From assembly GCF_900116665.1 (NCBI RefSeq), contig NZ_FPBK01000006.1:1-64000 (forward strand): a DNA stretch of 64,000 nucleotides, given 5' to 3'. The stretch comes from Pustulibacterium marinum. GTDB lineage: Bacteria > Bacteroidota > Bacteroidia > Flavobacteriales > Flavobacteriaceae. A model generated the notes under the pieces. It saw only the letters and a list, made by a program, of their open reading frames with translations, was not told the DNA's origin and did no database searches. Shown piece by piece: positions 6,636-14,647 of the stretch (its first letter is position 1; each line of letters opens with the position of its first letter). Made by a program: the position numbers and the translations under genes.

Positions 6636-8423
6636 ATGAGATACTTACTTATCCTATTTTTTCTATGTACAGGTTGTTATTTTGGTTTTGCACAACATAC
6701 AGCGTATACCACTTATTCTTATAGTGAGTTTGTAGCTATGATGCAACAGGAGCAAGACTCGGTATTTTATTTGAAGAATGCCTTGATAGATTATAATCCC
6801 GAAACCGATTCTGAACGTTTTAAGGATGTTTTTGGTACTAATACAGGTCTTATTTCTGATTCACGGGGAAAGATAGTTATAGATAAAGTAGTAGAGCTAG
6901 AAAACGTACAGTTTTTAGCCTATCCTTATAGTAATGATAACGGTTCTTGGATCAATGGGGTGTTAAAGGATATTCATTTTAAGAAAGATGTGAATTTTAC
7001 AGAAACCAACTCTTTACACATATCTAGCTGTATTTTTGATGGTCAATTTATGTTCTATGAAGAACTTTATAATGAAGAAGATTTAGATGTATACACTACG
7101 TCTTCTATGTTGATTCAAAACTCAACTTTTAACCAATTTTTTCTCTTTAAAAATAGATTGAAGAATAATAGGACAGATATGGTGAACCTAGTGAACAATG
7201 TTATGGATACTCATCGTGAAAAGAATAATTTGGTCATAGAAATTTACAATACGGGTTCAGTAATCATTAGTGGAAATACGCTTAAAACGGAGGGAGCTAT
7301 TCAGTTAAATTTTGAATCAGAAAGTGTTGATTTTCTAATCAAAGGAAATGATTTTATTTCAAAAAGTGCGCAATTGACGTTTGAGAAAATAGATACGAGA
7401 GTCAATATCACCGAAAATACGTTTAGTGCGCCTGTAAAATTCTATACAGAAAAGCTAGATTCCAAAGATCAGATCGATTGGAATCAATTTGAAAATCATT
7501 TGATAGCAGCTCAGTCCTATTACAATTTTGCAAGAAGTATAGCATCATCTAATAGAAAAAATTTAACGGAGCGTTATTTAGATTCCATTCGGTATTACAA
7601 CAAAAGCATTTTTGTAAATGAAATAGGATTAAAAGGAATGTTTTATGATTATTACCGGAGCAGGTATGACATAGAAACCGCCAATGAAGTATATATGGAG
7701 CTGAAAGATTTTGAAACCAAACGAATGCAAATACGGTATCAAAAAGACCCAAGTTTCAAAAGATTTTTTACCTGGAAGGTAAACCAGTTTCTAAAAGTTT
7801 TTTCTTCTTATGGAACCGAACCCGCTCGCGCCATTATTGTATCGTTATACGTCATCATGATCTTTGCTTTTATCTATTTGTTTTTCCCAAATACCTGGGA
7901 TGTGCATGGAAAAAAGCGTATTATGGATAGGTATACATTTTTCTTTACCTATATGAATAAAGAAGCTGGTATGCATGAGGTATATCTTGCCAACAAACAA
8001 GAGTTTTTTTTGGAGTTTCAAGACTTTAAACTTTTGTTAGAAAAAAATGGAACAAAGGTCCCAAGGTTTTTTATGGTCACCGCGTTGCCGTTGTATAATT
8101 GGGCTATTTCAGGAACCAAACTGTCGGCTCGTATTTTGAAGAAGTTAGATTTTATGAAGGGAAGGTGGCAAGATTTACCTAAGAAAAAGAAAAGATGGAA
8201 GACGTGGTTAGTAATTCTGGTTTTTATCATAGCCATTGCCTATGATATTTTTATTAAAATACTGAATGCTTTAATGCTCTCTATCAATACTTTTACTACG
8301 CTCGGTTTTGGGGAGATTCCTATTAAGGGATTACCAAGATATTTGGCTATTGTACAAGGATTTATAGGTTGGTTTATGCTTACAATCTTTTCGGTATCCT
8401 TAATATCTCAGCTGTTAAATTAA
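6636..8423 (+). CDS. Putative two-TM ion channel with a large exported N-terminal domain
   Basis: A 595-residue protein. The ATG at 6636 is chosen over the GTG at 6588 because it opens a signal peptide (M-R-Y-L-L-I-L-F-F-L-C-T-G...G-F-A-Q). Residues ~60-310 show short repeated N-x-F or I-S-G-N-T-type strands (S-S-C-I-F-D-G, I-Q-N-S-T-F-N, I-S-G-N-T-L, I-K-G-N-D-F, I-T-E-N-T-F), as in right-handed beta-helix or pentapeptide-like domains. A TM helix follows at ~395-415. The C-terminus holds a TM, a pore loop with T-L-G-F-G (residues 555-559, like the K+ filter T-V-G-Y-G) and a final TM. This is the Ion_trans_2 plan. Selectivity and what the outer domain senses are unknown. Monocistronic. Confidence 0.7.
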   Translation: MRYLLILFFLCTGCYFGFAQHTAYTTYSYSEFVAMMQQEQDSVFYLKNALIDYNPETDSERFKDVFGTNTGLISDSRGKIVIDKVVELENVQFLAYPYSNDNGSWINGVLKDIHFKKDVNFTETNSLHISSCIFDGQFMFYEELYNEEDLDVYTTSSMLIQNSTFNQFFLFKNRLKNNRTDMVNLVNNVMDTHREKNNLVIEIYNTGSVIISGNTLKTEGAIQLNFESESVDFLIKGNDFISKSAQLTFEKIDTRVNITENTFSAPVKFYTEKLDSKDQIDWNQFENHLIAAQSYYNFARSIASSNRKNLTERYLDSIRYYNKSIFVNEIGLKGMFYDYYRSRYDIETANEVYMELKDFETKRMQIRYQKDPSFKRFFTWKVNQFLKVFSSYGTEPARAIIVSLYVIMIFAFIYLFFPNTWDVHGKKRIMDRYTFFFTYMNKEAGMHEVYLANKQEFFLEFQDFKLLLEKNGTKVPRFFMVTALPLYNWAISGTKLSARILKKLDFMKGRWQDLPKKKKRWKTWLVILVFIIAIAYDIFIKILNALMLSINTFTTLGFGEIPIKGLPRYLAIVQGFIGWFMLTIFSVSLISQLLN

Positions 8424-8539
8424 AAAAAGGGAGTGGTTACCATCTGCCGAATGAAAAATGGTATCCAATATAATTAGCTAATTTCTAGTCATAGTTTGAA
8501 AAAAGTTTTGTAAATTTTAAAAACTCATACAACTATTTC

Positions 8540-8921
8540 ATGATGAAGAAAGTCGTATTTATTTTGATACTTTGTCTTATTTAGCAAATGCTATGGGTAC
8601 AAGATACTCTTGTTAGGTATTAGTGACGCTAAATTACTTGCGAAATTTGAATCTGACTTAGATCCTACATTCTACAAACGCTATAATGAACAACAGGCTT
8701 TAAAAGATTTTGAAGTCGGAAAACGAATAATTATTATTGGCGGTGATTTTGTTAGTGAAGCTGAGCTTACAAAGCGTCGGGCATTGGTAGAAAAATATGA
8801 TGTAGAATTTGTTGGTTTATTAGGTTGTGAAACTAGTCAGGTGGAAATAAGAATAAGTTGTCGTTATAACGCAGTGATGTATCAATTGCTAGGCATTGAA
8901 GAGAAAGAGATGTTGTGGTAA
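8540..8921 (+). pseudogene. Broken exported-protein gene: leader with in-frame stop and frameshift
   Basis: From the ATGATG at 8540-8545 a signal peptide is read (M-M-K-K-V-V-F-I-L-I-L-C-L-I). A TAG at 8582-8584 interrupts it, and the same frame continues Q-M-L-W-V-Q-D-T-L-V-R-Y before stopping again at about 8620. The rest of the protein (L-L-A-K-F-E-S-D-L-D-P-T-F-Y and on, to 8921) is in another frame, open from a TTG at 8610. At least one nonsense change and one frameshift would thus separate the leader from the body. The body alone (about 103 residues) has a T-K-R-R-A-L-V-E-K-Y segment and no known domain. It could also be expressed from the TTG as a cytoplasmic protein. Confidence 0.55.
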
Positions 8922-9069
8922 TACAATTATTTTTTAGTATGATGGGTTATGGGATGGTCAATGTAGGATATTATTATATCTGAAATTGAAAGAGAAATTC
9001 ATCAATATAGGATCTATCAGTTATATATTTACAGTCATAACCAATACTTTAAACAAAAAAACTTACCGA

Positions 9070-9633
9070 ATGAAAACATATGTAGTCTTAGTCTGTATAC
9101 TATTGAGTATGTTCAGCGTATCTGCTCAAGATACCTTATTTATTAGAAAGGATGTGAATTGGGATCCTGATATTATAGAATACCAAACAGACACCTTGAT
9201 ATTTAACGCTCCAGAAGAACGTAGAAACCTATTAATTGGTAATACTATTTTAGAAGGTTCAGAAAATTATGGTTGGCGCCAAAATTTACATCTAAATCTA
9301 AAGAAAGTAGACTACTCAGCATGTTCCAATAACATTGAGATGGATTTAGAAAATAGAATAAATAGTATTCAGGTAACAGACACTACGCTTGTGGTAGATA
9401 TAAATATAGTAGCGAATTGTTGTAGTAATTTATTATATGATGCAGCAGTGGACGATAACGGTACCTTACAATTGATAATACATGAGTACAGCGGATATTG
9501 TACCTGTGCCTGCTGCTTTGGGTTGGTTTTTAATTTTAAATTGGACAAAGAATTGTTTGATCCGAAAACTATTAAAAAGGTAATCATTGAAGATATTGAA
9601 AACACTTTAACAGATATTGATTGGAAGCAATAG
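9070..9633 (+). CDS. Exported protein of unknown function with a Cys-rich motif
   Basis: A 187-residue protein from the ATG at 9070. An in-frame TTG at 8986 would hide the signal peptide M-K-T-Y-V-V-L-V-C-I-L-L-S-M-F-S-V-S-A-Q, so the ATG is preferred. The mature region has N-C-C-S-N and then Y-C-T-C-A-C-C-F-G, an unusual density of cysteines that could bind metal or form disulfides in the periplasm. The D-T-L-F-I-R start resembles the mature start read in the broken gene just upstream, so the two may be distant paralogues. No family was recognised. Confidence 0.65.
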   Translation: MKTYVVLVCILLSMFSVSAQDTLFIRKDVNWDPDIIEYQTDTLIFNAPEERRNLLIGNTILEGSENYGWRQNLHLNLKKVDYSACSNNIEMDLENRINSIQVTDTTLVVDINIVANCCSNLLYDAAVDDNGTLQLIIHEYSGYCTCACCFGLVFNFKLDKELFDPKTIKKVIIEDIENTLTDIDWKQ

Positions 9634-9737
9634 TATTTATCAGCTGTAAGCTTCTAAAAGTGTTCAGTGGGCAATTTCATTAGTGTAAATCCATAAGATT
9701 GCAAGACTTAAAACTTTTCACTTTAATCTTAGAACTA

Positions 9738-9758
9738 AAAAGTTGTATCTTGATTCAT
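9738..9758 (+). promoter_or_regulatory. Promoter-like element, copy 3 (variant)
   Basis: AAAAGTTGTATCTTGATTCAT is a variant of the 21-bp element at 411 and 5378, with A changed to C and one base inserted. It includes TATCTTG and lies 35 bp upstream of the ATG at 9794. Confidence 0.45.
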
Positions 9759-9793
9759 TGTAAGCTACAACTAAAAACACTATATATTTAATT

Positions 9794-10261
9794 ATGAATA
9801 AAGTAGTATGTATATTGATAATACTATTTTTTGGAAAGAATCTGTATGCCCAAGATTATAGTGACATCAGTTATTTAAAGTTTTACCAATTAACAAAAGC
9901 ACACATTGACAAAGATTGCTTTGTGGATATAAATGAAGTTTCGAGACATCGCGTGGATCATGATACCATTTACATTAAGGTTGGAACAAAGCGAATACCA
10001 TTTGTAGCTCGAAGAAAAGATAATGGCTTTGTAAATGAATTTAAAGATCTAAGTTTAACCTATCAACAAACAGATGATGCTATTGAACTACGTATCCCTG
10101 CTTTACGAGTTGAAGGTATTACAAACGACTCATTATACACTTCTGGCGTTGTAAGCTATTATTATAATAATAATGTACTAGATACAATTACCGCAGTAAA
10201 AGTAGCCTTTGATAAAAAGAATATTGCCGAAATACTATTTCAAAAATCAAAAAAGGAGTAG
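9794..10261 (+). CDS. Small exported protein of unknown function
   Basis: A 155-residue protein with a clear signal peptide (M-N-K-V-V-C-I-L-I-I-L-F-F-G-K-N-L-Y-A-Q) at the ATG 9794. The mature part is rich in beta-forming and charged residues (H-R-V-D-H-D-T-I-Y-I-K-V-G-T-K-R-I) with no recognised domain. Its stop lies 10 bp before the next exported-protein ATG, so the two form an operon driven from the element at 9738. No function can be assigned. Confidence 0.65.
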   Translation: MNKVVCILIILFFGKNLYAQDYSDISYLKFYQLTKAHIDKDCFVDINEVSRHRVDHDTIYIKVGTKRIPFVARRKDNGFVNEFKDLSLTYQQTDDAIELRIPALRVEGITNDSLYTSGVVSYYYNNNVLDTITAVKVAFDKKNIAEILFQKSKKE

Positions 10262-10271
10262 ATCACCACTT

Positions 10272-11009
10272 ATGAAAAAAACAATCATCATAGTGTTATT
10301 AGTTTTTTGGCAAGTAGCTATTTCACAAAACATTGAAAAAACGTTTGCAGGATGTTGGGGAAGTACAACATGGGAATTTCATTTTTCTAAAAATGGTCAA
10401 TTTAAACGAACCTCTGCTGGACACTACGGTTTTACAACTGTTAAAGGAAATTATTTGATAAAAAATGATACCATTAGTGTTACTCATGGTTTCGAAAATA
10501 CAGACGGAACAGTCAATAAAGCTTATATAATAGAAGACGATGTTTTAATTGATTTAACTTTGGGATATGGATATACAGCCATAGACAAGCCTTCTGAGTA
10601 TTGTGATCTTCAATACCCTAAAATTAGAGCCGTAAATAAAGAAGTAATAGCAGAGTATCAAGATTTTCTAACTCTGGCATTCAACACTCCAGAAATGAAA
10701 AAGTATTACAATCTGAATACATATCCTGATAGAAAAATACACATTGCTAACTATTTTAAACTTAAGGCCTCTATAGTGATAAATGGACAAGAAGTTAGCC
10801 TTGAACCAAAAGAAGATATCAAAAGTGAATTCTATTTAGATATCATAGATCTTTTTAAATCTGGGAATATTTATTGGATGGTTGTAGATATTCATGATGG
10901 AAAAAAGGTTAAAATAATGAATATTAAATACAGTTTTGAAGGTGGTAAATGGAAAAAAGAAGCAGTGGATGTAATGAAAAATCATGGCTGGGTTAAAAAA
11001 GAATATTGA
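10272..11009 (+). CDS. Exported protein of unknown function
   Basis: A 245-residue protein from the ATG at 10272, preferred over the in-frame upstream start at 10209, which overlaps the preceding gene and lacks a signal peptide. The leader is M-K-K-T-I-I-I-V-L-L-V-F-W-Q-V-A-I-S-Q. Residues ~25-100 have G-C-W-G-S-T-T-W-E-F-H-F-S-K-N-G-Q-F and G-N-Y-L-I-K-N-D-T-I, the pattern of a lipocalin-like or DUF-type beta domain. The C-terminal half (G-N-I-Y-W-M-V-V-D-I-H-D-G-K-K-V) may be a second beta domain. It follows the 155-residue exported protein by 10 bp. Function unknown. Confidence 0.65.
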   Translation: MKKTIIIVLLVFWQVAISQNIEKTFAGCWGSTTWEFHFSKNGQFKRTSAGHYGFTTVKGNYLIKNDTISVTHGFENTDGTVNKAYIIEDDVLIDLTLGYGYTAIDKPSEYCDLQYPKIRAVNKEVIAEYQDFLTLAFNTPEMKKYYNLNTYPDRKIHIANYFKLKASIVINGQEVSLEPKEDIKSEFYLDIIDLFKSGNIYWMVVDIHDGKKVKIMNIKYSFEGGKWKKEAVDVMKNHGWVKKEY

Positions 11010-11065
11010 AAACAGCGGAATAAAAATAAGCAGGAATAGAGCTTAACTTATTTGTATAAAATCAA

Positions 11066-11073
11066 TATCTTTA
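11066..11073 (+). promoter_or_regulatory. -7-like box before the 11.1-12.4 kb operon
   Basis: TATCTTTA matches TAnnTTTG at seven of eight positions and lies 28 bp upstream of the ATG at 11101. A TTTG at 11051-11054 is closer than the usual -33 spacing. Confidence 0.35.
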
Positions 11074-11100
11074 AGATTCTTTAATAAGTAAGAATTGTAT

Positions 11101-11514
11101 ATGATTCCAGCATTTAAAATTATTTGTGATAAGCTCATATTTCCTGTTATATATGTAACCACTTATGCAATTTCACATTGGATTTTTAAGCATGAATTTG
11201 ATATACTGCTTATAGTATGTTTGGCTTTAATTATGTTTGTTATCAGCTATTTTAGAACCAAAAATTATGTAAACAACTGTCATTGGAATCATGAAGGTAT
11301 CACTTTTTCTTATCAAACTAAAGTGTTTCAAAATGAATTAATTACATTTCACATTCCCTATAGTGCTGTTCATAAGTTAAAATTCAGAAAGGGATATATA
11401 TCTATCAAATACGAAGATACAGAAGGCTTTCATTTTACGAAGGAATTTGTCTTTTTGGAGCATGAACTTTATAATAGTACGAAACAGCAATTACAACAAA
11501 TGGTAACCACATGA
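11101..11514 (+). CDS. Membrane protein of unknown function (2 TM plus PH-like tail)
   Basis: A 137-residue protein from the ATG at 11101; a TTG two codons upstream is less likely. Two hydrophobic segments (about residues 10-28 and 33-52) precede a soluble tail of about 80 residues that looks like a small beta domain (I-T-F-S-Y-Q-T-K-V-F-Q-N, I-S-I-K-Y-E-D). This is the layout of bacterial PH-domain membrane proteins, although the match is only by impression. The stop overlaps the next start by 4 bp (ATGA), so translation is coupled to the following exported protein. Confidence 0.6.
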   Translation: MIPAFKIICDKLIFPVIYVTTYAISHWIFKHEFDILLIVCLALIMFVISYFRTKNYVNNCHWNHEGITFSYQTKVFQNELITFHIPYSAVHKLKFRKGYISIKYEDTEGFHFTKEFVFLEHELYNSTKQQLQQMVTT

Positions 11515-11957
11515 AAGCAAAGCTTAGTACATTTTTATTTTTGATTATTTTAGGTTCGATATTTATCATAACAAGTTTTACGTTGCCAACTGATGATCAA
11601 TTTCCTCATTTTGATATTCATGCGTCTTTTGAGATTACAGAATTACAAAAGAAGCATCATAAAAATGCGCAAAACGATGTACCTGAGTGTTTGCATTGGG
11701 AACTAGAGGCAACTACTATTAAAAAAATACTTCCTACATCAAGAATTATAGTCGGTTCAGAATGGCATCATCTATTTGATCATTATGCATGTGGTTATGA
11801 GTTAGAATTGCTGCAGAACAATGTTTCATATACCTGTACTGTAAATGGGGGAGCTTGGTTTACTATTGAAGAGAATGATGCTCTTGTGTTTTATGGTAGC
11901 TTTGAAGACGACATCAATAGTTATTTTATATCCGGCCCATGGAAAGAAGAGGAGTAA
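11511..11957 (+). CDS. Exported or membrane-anchored protein of unknown function
   Basis: A 148-residue protein starting at the ATGA overlap with the upstream gene. An N-terminal hydrophobic segment (F-L-F-L-I-I-L-G-S-I-F-I-I-T-S-F) is either a signal peptide or an anchor. The outer part contains V-P-E-C-L-H-W-E-L and H-Y-A-C-G-Y, two cysteines that could pair, and aromatic-rich strands (G-A-W-F-T-I-E-E). No family was recognised. It overlaps the next membrane-protein gene by 19 bp, so three genes (11101-12427) are tightly coupled and probably work together at the membrane. Confidence 0.6.
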   Translation: MKAKLSTFLFLIILGSIFIITSFTLPTDDQFPHFDIHASFEITELQKKHHKNAQNDVPECLHWELEATTIKKILPTSRIIVGSEWHHLFDHYACGYELELLQNNVSYTCTVNGGAWFTIEENDALVFYGSFEDDINSYFISGPWKEEE

Positions 11958-12427
11958 AGAATAAGACCTTGCACAAATGTTTAAGAGCCTCCTACTTTAT
12001 AGGATTTCCTTGTGGACTTCTATTTATTTACGGTACACTGTTACTCATTTTTGTGGGAGGTGCAGATAGCATATTGCTTTTTATCTTTATAATTAATTAT
12101 GCAATACCCACCGTAGGCTTATGTATAGCGTTTTTGTTTGCCTTGTATTTTGCCACTAAAGTAGCTTACACTGCTTTAGAGAAAGAAAATAGTATTTGGT
12201 TGGTCTCCTTTAAATATTCGGCGACAGTAAATATTATTTGTTGGGGTACGTTTATTTTATTACTACTTTTTAATATAGATAAAGAAGTCCTAATGTTTTT
12301 AGTGCCTCCTGTTTTAATGTGCATTGTTTGCACTTTATTAACTTCAGTAAGTTTAGGACTTTTTATGGCACATCAAATGAGTGTGTATTACAATAATGCA
12401 TTACGATTAGTAGCTCCTGAAGAATAA
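11939..12427 (+). CDS. Integral membrane protein (4 TM), unknown function
   Basis: A 162-residue protein with four hydrophobic segments at about residues 15-40, 45-75, 90-112 and 120-145. The start ATG at 11939 lies inside the preceding gene, overlapping by 19 bp, which indicates translational coupling. No catalytic or transport motif was seen. It is the last gene of a three-gene operon. Confidence 0.6.
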   Translation: MERRGVKNKTLHKCLRASYFIGFPCGLLFIYGTLLLIFVGGADSILLFIFIINYAIPTVGLCIAFLFALYFATKVAYTALEKENSIWLVSFKYSATVNIICWGTFILLLLFNIDKEVLMFLVPPVLMCIVCTLLTSVSLGLFMAHQMSVYYNNALRLVAPEE

Positions 12428-12482
12428 TCAGGTTACCATATAATTATCAAAAGAAAAATACAAACATCAATCATCATATAGT

Positions 12483-13019
12483 ATGAAAATAAAATTATTA
12501 CTTACTGTATTATTTGTGTGTACCGTTGTAAGTAGCGGTTTGTACAGCCTCACTACAGATAAGTTTATAAACCAAATGCCTTCTATGAAAAATTATAGAC
12601 TTCTGATTCTTGGTCTTCTACTAGCACTGTGTTCTTGTAACGAAAAACAAAATGTTACAGAAAAGGAAACTGTTCAGCTATTAATGATAAATGCTTCTGA
12701 TCTAAAACCATATCATAGTACTGTTGTGAACGGCGTATCCTTTGATTATGTAATTGAAGAAACTGATACTATTTATGCTACAACGAAGGATGCTAATTTT
12801 AAAACCATAGAAAACTACAAAGTAGGAACTCGTTTTGGAATATTTCCAGATTCTTTACAAAAACTTATGGTAAAAGAGTCTGGTTGGGGCTATTATGTTC
12901 CATTACTTTCCGGGTGGAATGCTGCTTTTTGTATTGGAAATTCCTGTACCGACAGTTTACCAAATACTCAGAGTAAAATCCAATGGTTCTTTAAGCGAAA
13001 AACAGCTCAATCTCCTTAA
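12483..13019 (+). CDS. Putative lipoprotein with two consecutive signal-like sequences
   Basis: Reading from the ATG at 12483 gives 178 residues. Residues 1-22 (M-K-I-K-L-L-L-T-V-L-F-V-C-T-V-V-S-S) form one signal-like segment. A second ATG at 12585 (residue 35) starts a complete lipoprotein signal, M-K-N-Y-R-L-L-I-L-G-L-L-L-A-L-C-S-C, with a lipobox just before the cysteine. The real protein is probably the 144-residue form from 12585. The first leader may be a remnant of a lost gene fused in frame. The mature region has F-C-I-G-N-S-C-T-D-S, two cysteines close together. Function unknown. Confidence 0.6.
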   Translation: MKIKLLLTVLFVCTVVSSGLYSLTTDKFINQMPSMKNYRLLILGLLLALCSCNEKQNVTEKETVQLLMINASDLKPYHSTVVNGVSFDYVIEETDTIYATTKDANFKTIENYKVGTRFGIFPDSLQKLMVKESGWGYYVPLLSGWNAAFCIGNSCTDSLPNTQSKIQWFFKRKTAQSP

Positions 13020-13057
13020 GAATTATTTGCGTACGTTTGTATTTCAATATCGTATGC

Positions 13058-13252
13058 ATGAAAACATATTTAGGAGCCATAGGCGTTTTATTAGCCACAA
13101 TTATACTGTTGATTTACAATATTTCTCAATTGGATTTTGAACATTTCAGTGATAATAAATTTGGAGGTATTGTTTCCAACTTGTTATTGATTATTAGTAT
13201 GATACTGCTCATTTATGCTTTAAAAAAAGGAGACAAAACGCTTAAAAAATAA
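13058..13252 (+). CDS. Small two-TM membrane protein
   Basis: A 64-residue protein from the ATG at 13058; an in-frame TTG at 13037 would add seven residues. It has two hydrophobic helices (residues ~4-22 and ~39-55) and a lysine-rich C-terminus. It lies 38 bp after the putative lipoprotein gene and 3 bp before the acetolactate decarboxylase-like gene, so it probably belongs to that transcript. No family is known to me. Confidence 0.6.
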   Translation: MKTYLGAIGVLLATIILLIYNISQLDFEHFSDNKFGGIVSNLLLIISMILLIYALKKGDKTLKK

Positions 13253-13255
13253 TAT

Positions 13256-13963
13256 ATGAAAGCTGTTAGCTGCGCCATCATTTTCAGTATGCTGTTATTT
13301 TCCTGTACAGAAAAATCAACTATAGTTTTTAATGAAGTTCAAACTGCCGGAGCCATGCGAAATGTAATGCATGCCGGTGATTTGAGTGATCATATTCAAT
13401 TGGATACCGTTCCTTCTGAAGGTTTACACGGCATTGGTCCGTTGACCAATTTAACCGGAGAGATCGTTGTTAATAATGGAAAAGTTTATGCCTCTCAAGT
13501 AAGTTCGGATAGTACCATGACCGTTCAAGAAATTCCTAATGCCGCTGCACCCTTTTTCGTGTATGAACATGTGAAGAAATGGGGAAGAGTTTCCAAACCT
13601 GTAAATATTCAATCACTAAAGCATTTGGAAAAGTTGTTAGACGAGATGGCTATCAAAATGGATCAACAGGTTTTTGCTTTTAAATTGGAAGGTACAGTTC
13701 CATCGGCTACCATTCACGTTCAAAACTTACCAGCAGGTACTGAAATACATTCCATGGAAGATGCGCATACTGGGCAAAAATCCTATGCTCTCAAAAATAC
13801 CGAAGCCACGTTGATTGGATTTTATTCTACGCAACACAAGGGAGTATTTACCCATCACGATGCTAACATACATGTGCATTTACTATCTCAAGACCATAAG
13901 TGGCTAGGACATGTAGATGAGATTACGCTGGGAGACCTTGAGTTATTCATACCACAATCTTAG
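13256..13963 (+). CDS. Acetolactate decarboxylase-like lipoprotein
   Basis: A 235-residue protein of the alpha-acetolactate decarboxylase family, which converts 2-acetolactate to acetoin. Family signatures are E-G-L-H-G-I-G-P-L-T-N-L-T-G-E-I (residues ~59-74) and the metal-site region G-F-Y-S-T-Q-H-K-G-V-F followed by T-H-H-D-A-N-I-H-V-H (199-208) and G-H-V-D-E. The N-terminus is a lipoprotein signal with S-M-L-L-F-S-C, lipid Cys17, so the enzyme is predicted to be exported and anchored. That is unexpected for a cytosolic pathway but is seen in some lineages. No acetolactate synthase gene is nearby. The gene sits 3 bp after the small membrane protein and 11 bp before a YdeI-type gene. Confidence 0.8.
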   Translation: MKAVSCAIIFSMLLFSCTEKSTIVFNEVQTAGAMRNVMHAGDLSDHIQLDTVPSEGLHGIGPLTNLTGEIVVNNGKVYASQVSSDSTMTVQEIPNAAAPFFVYEHVKKWGRVSKPVNIQSLKHLEKLLDEMAIKMDQQVFAFKLEGTVPSATIHVQNLPAGTEIHSMEDAHTGQKSYALKNTEATLIGFYSTQHKGVFTHHDANIHVHLLSQDHKWLGHVDEITLGDLELFIPQS

Positions 13964-13974
13964 TTGATTTCGCC

Positions 13975-14595
13975 ATGCAAAAAAATGTGGATGCTTATTT
14001 TACAGAAGGTTGTGGACGGTGCAAACTAGGCAATACACCAGACTGCAAAGTAGTCAAATGGCAGCAGATTTTGTTGAAACTAAGAAAGCTATTGGAGGAC
14101 ACAGAACTGAAAGAAACCTGTAAATGGGGGAGTCCTGTATATACTTTAAACAAAAAGAATGTACTGCAAATTGTAGCTTTTAAAGAATTTGCAGGCTTGA
14201 GTTTTTTCAAAGGAACTTTAATAAAAGATGAACACAAATTGTTATCATCGCCGGGATCTAATTCCCATCATGTTCGATTTGCAAAATTCACTACCATTGA
14301 AACGCTTCTAGAGAAAGAAAATCTTTTGATGGCCTACGTAAAGGAAGCTATAGCCATAGAAAAAAAGGGGTTGAAGGTAGAAAAACCAACAATTACTGAA
14401 ACGATTCCTGAAGAATTGTTAGCCAAATTTCAGCAACAACCCGTACTTGAAAAGGCTTTTTATAATTTAACCCCGGGAAGGCAACGTGGTTATCTTATCT
14501 ACTTTACGGGAGCCAAGCAATCAGCTACCCGAGAAAATCGAATTGAGAAATATACTGCACACATCTTATCCGGTAAAGGATTTCATGATAAATAA
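13975..14595 (+). CDS. YdeI/OmdA and DUF1801-type protein
   Basis: A 206-residue soluble protein. The N-terminal ~130 residues have the DUF1801 layout (L-R-K-L-L-E-D-T-E-L-K-E-T-C-K-W-G-S-P-V-Y, then A-F-K-E-F-A-G-L-S-F-F-K-G). The C-terminus carries the YdeI/OmpD-associated segment (L-T-P-G-R-Q-R-G-Y-L-I-Y-F-T-G-A-K-Q-S-A and R-x-x-R-I-E-K). Proteins of this type are widespread and have been linked to stress or antimicrobial-peptide resistance in other bacteria, but the molecular function is unknown. An N-terminal C-G-R-C pair is an extra feature. It lies 11 bp after the decarboxylase-like gene, likely co-transcribed. Confidence 0.8.
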   Translation: MQKNVDAYFTEGCGRCKLGNTPDCKVVKWQQILLKLRKLLEDTELKETCKWGSPVYTLNKKNVLQIVAFKEFAGLSFFKGTLIKDEHKLLSSPGSNSHHVRFAKFTTIETLLEKENLLMAYVKEAIAIEKKGLKVEKPTITETIPEELLAKFQQQPVLEKAFYNLTPGRQRGYLIYFTGAKQSATRENRIEKYTAHILSGKGFHDK

Positions 14596-14647
14596 TTACA
14601 GAAATTTTCTGCTTATCAATTATCAAAAAATCGGTGTCTTCGATTCC

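Noticed and set aside
12895-13140. Overlapping 81-codon plus-strand frame
   Set aside because: It is a shadow of the lipoprotein gene and the small two-TM gene, which have proper starts and membrane features.
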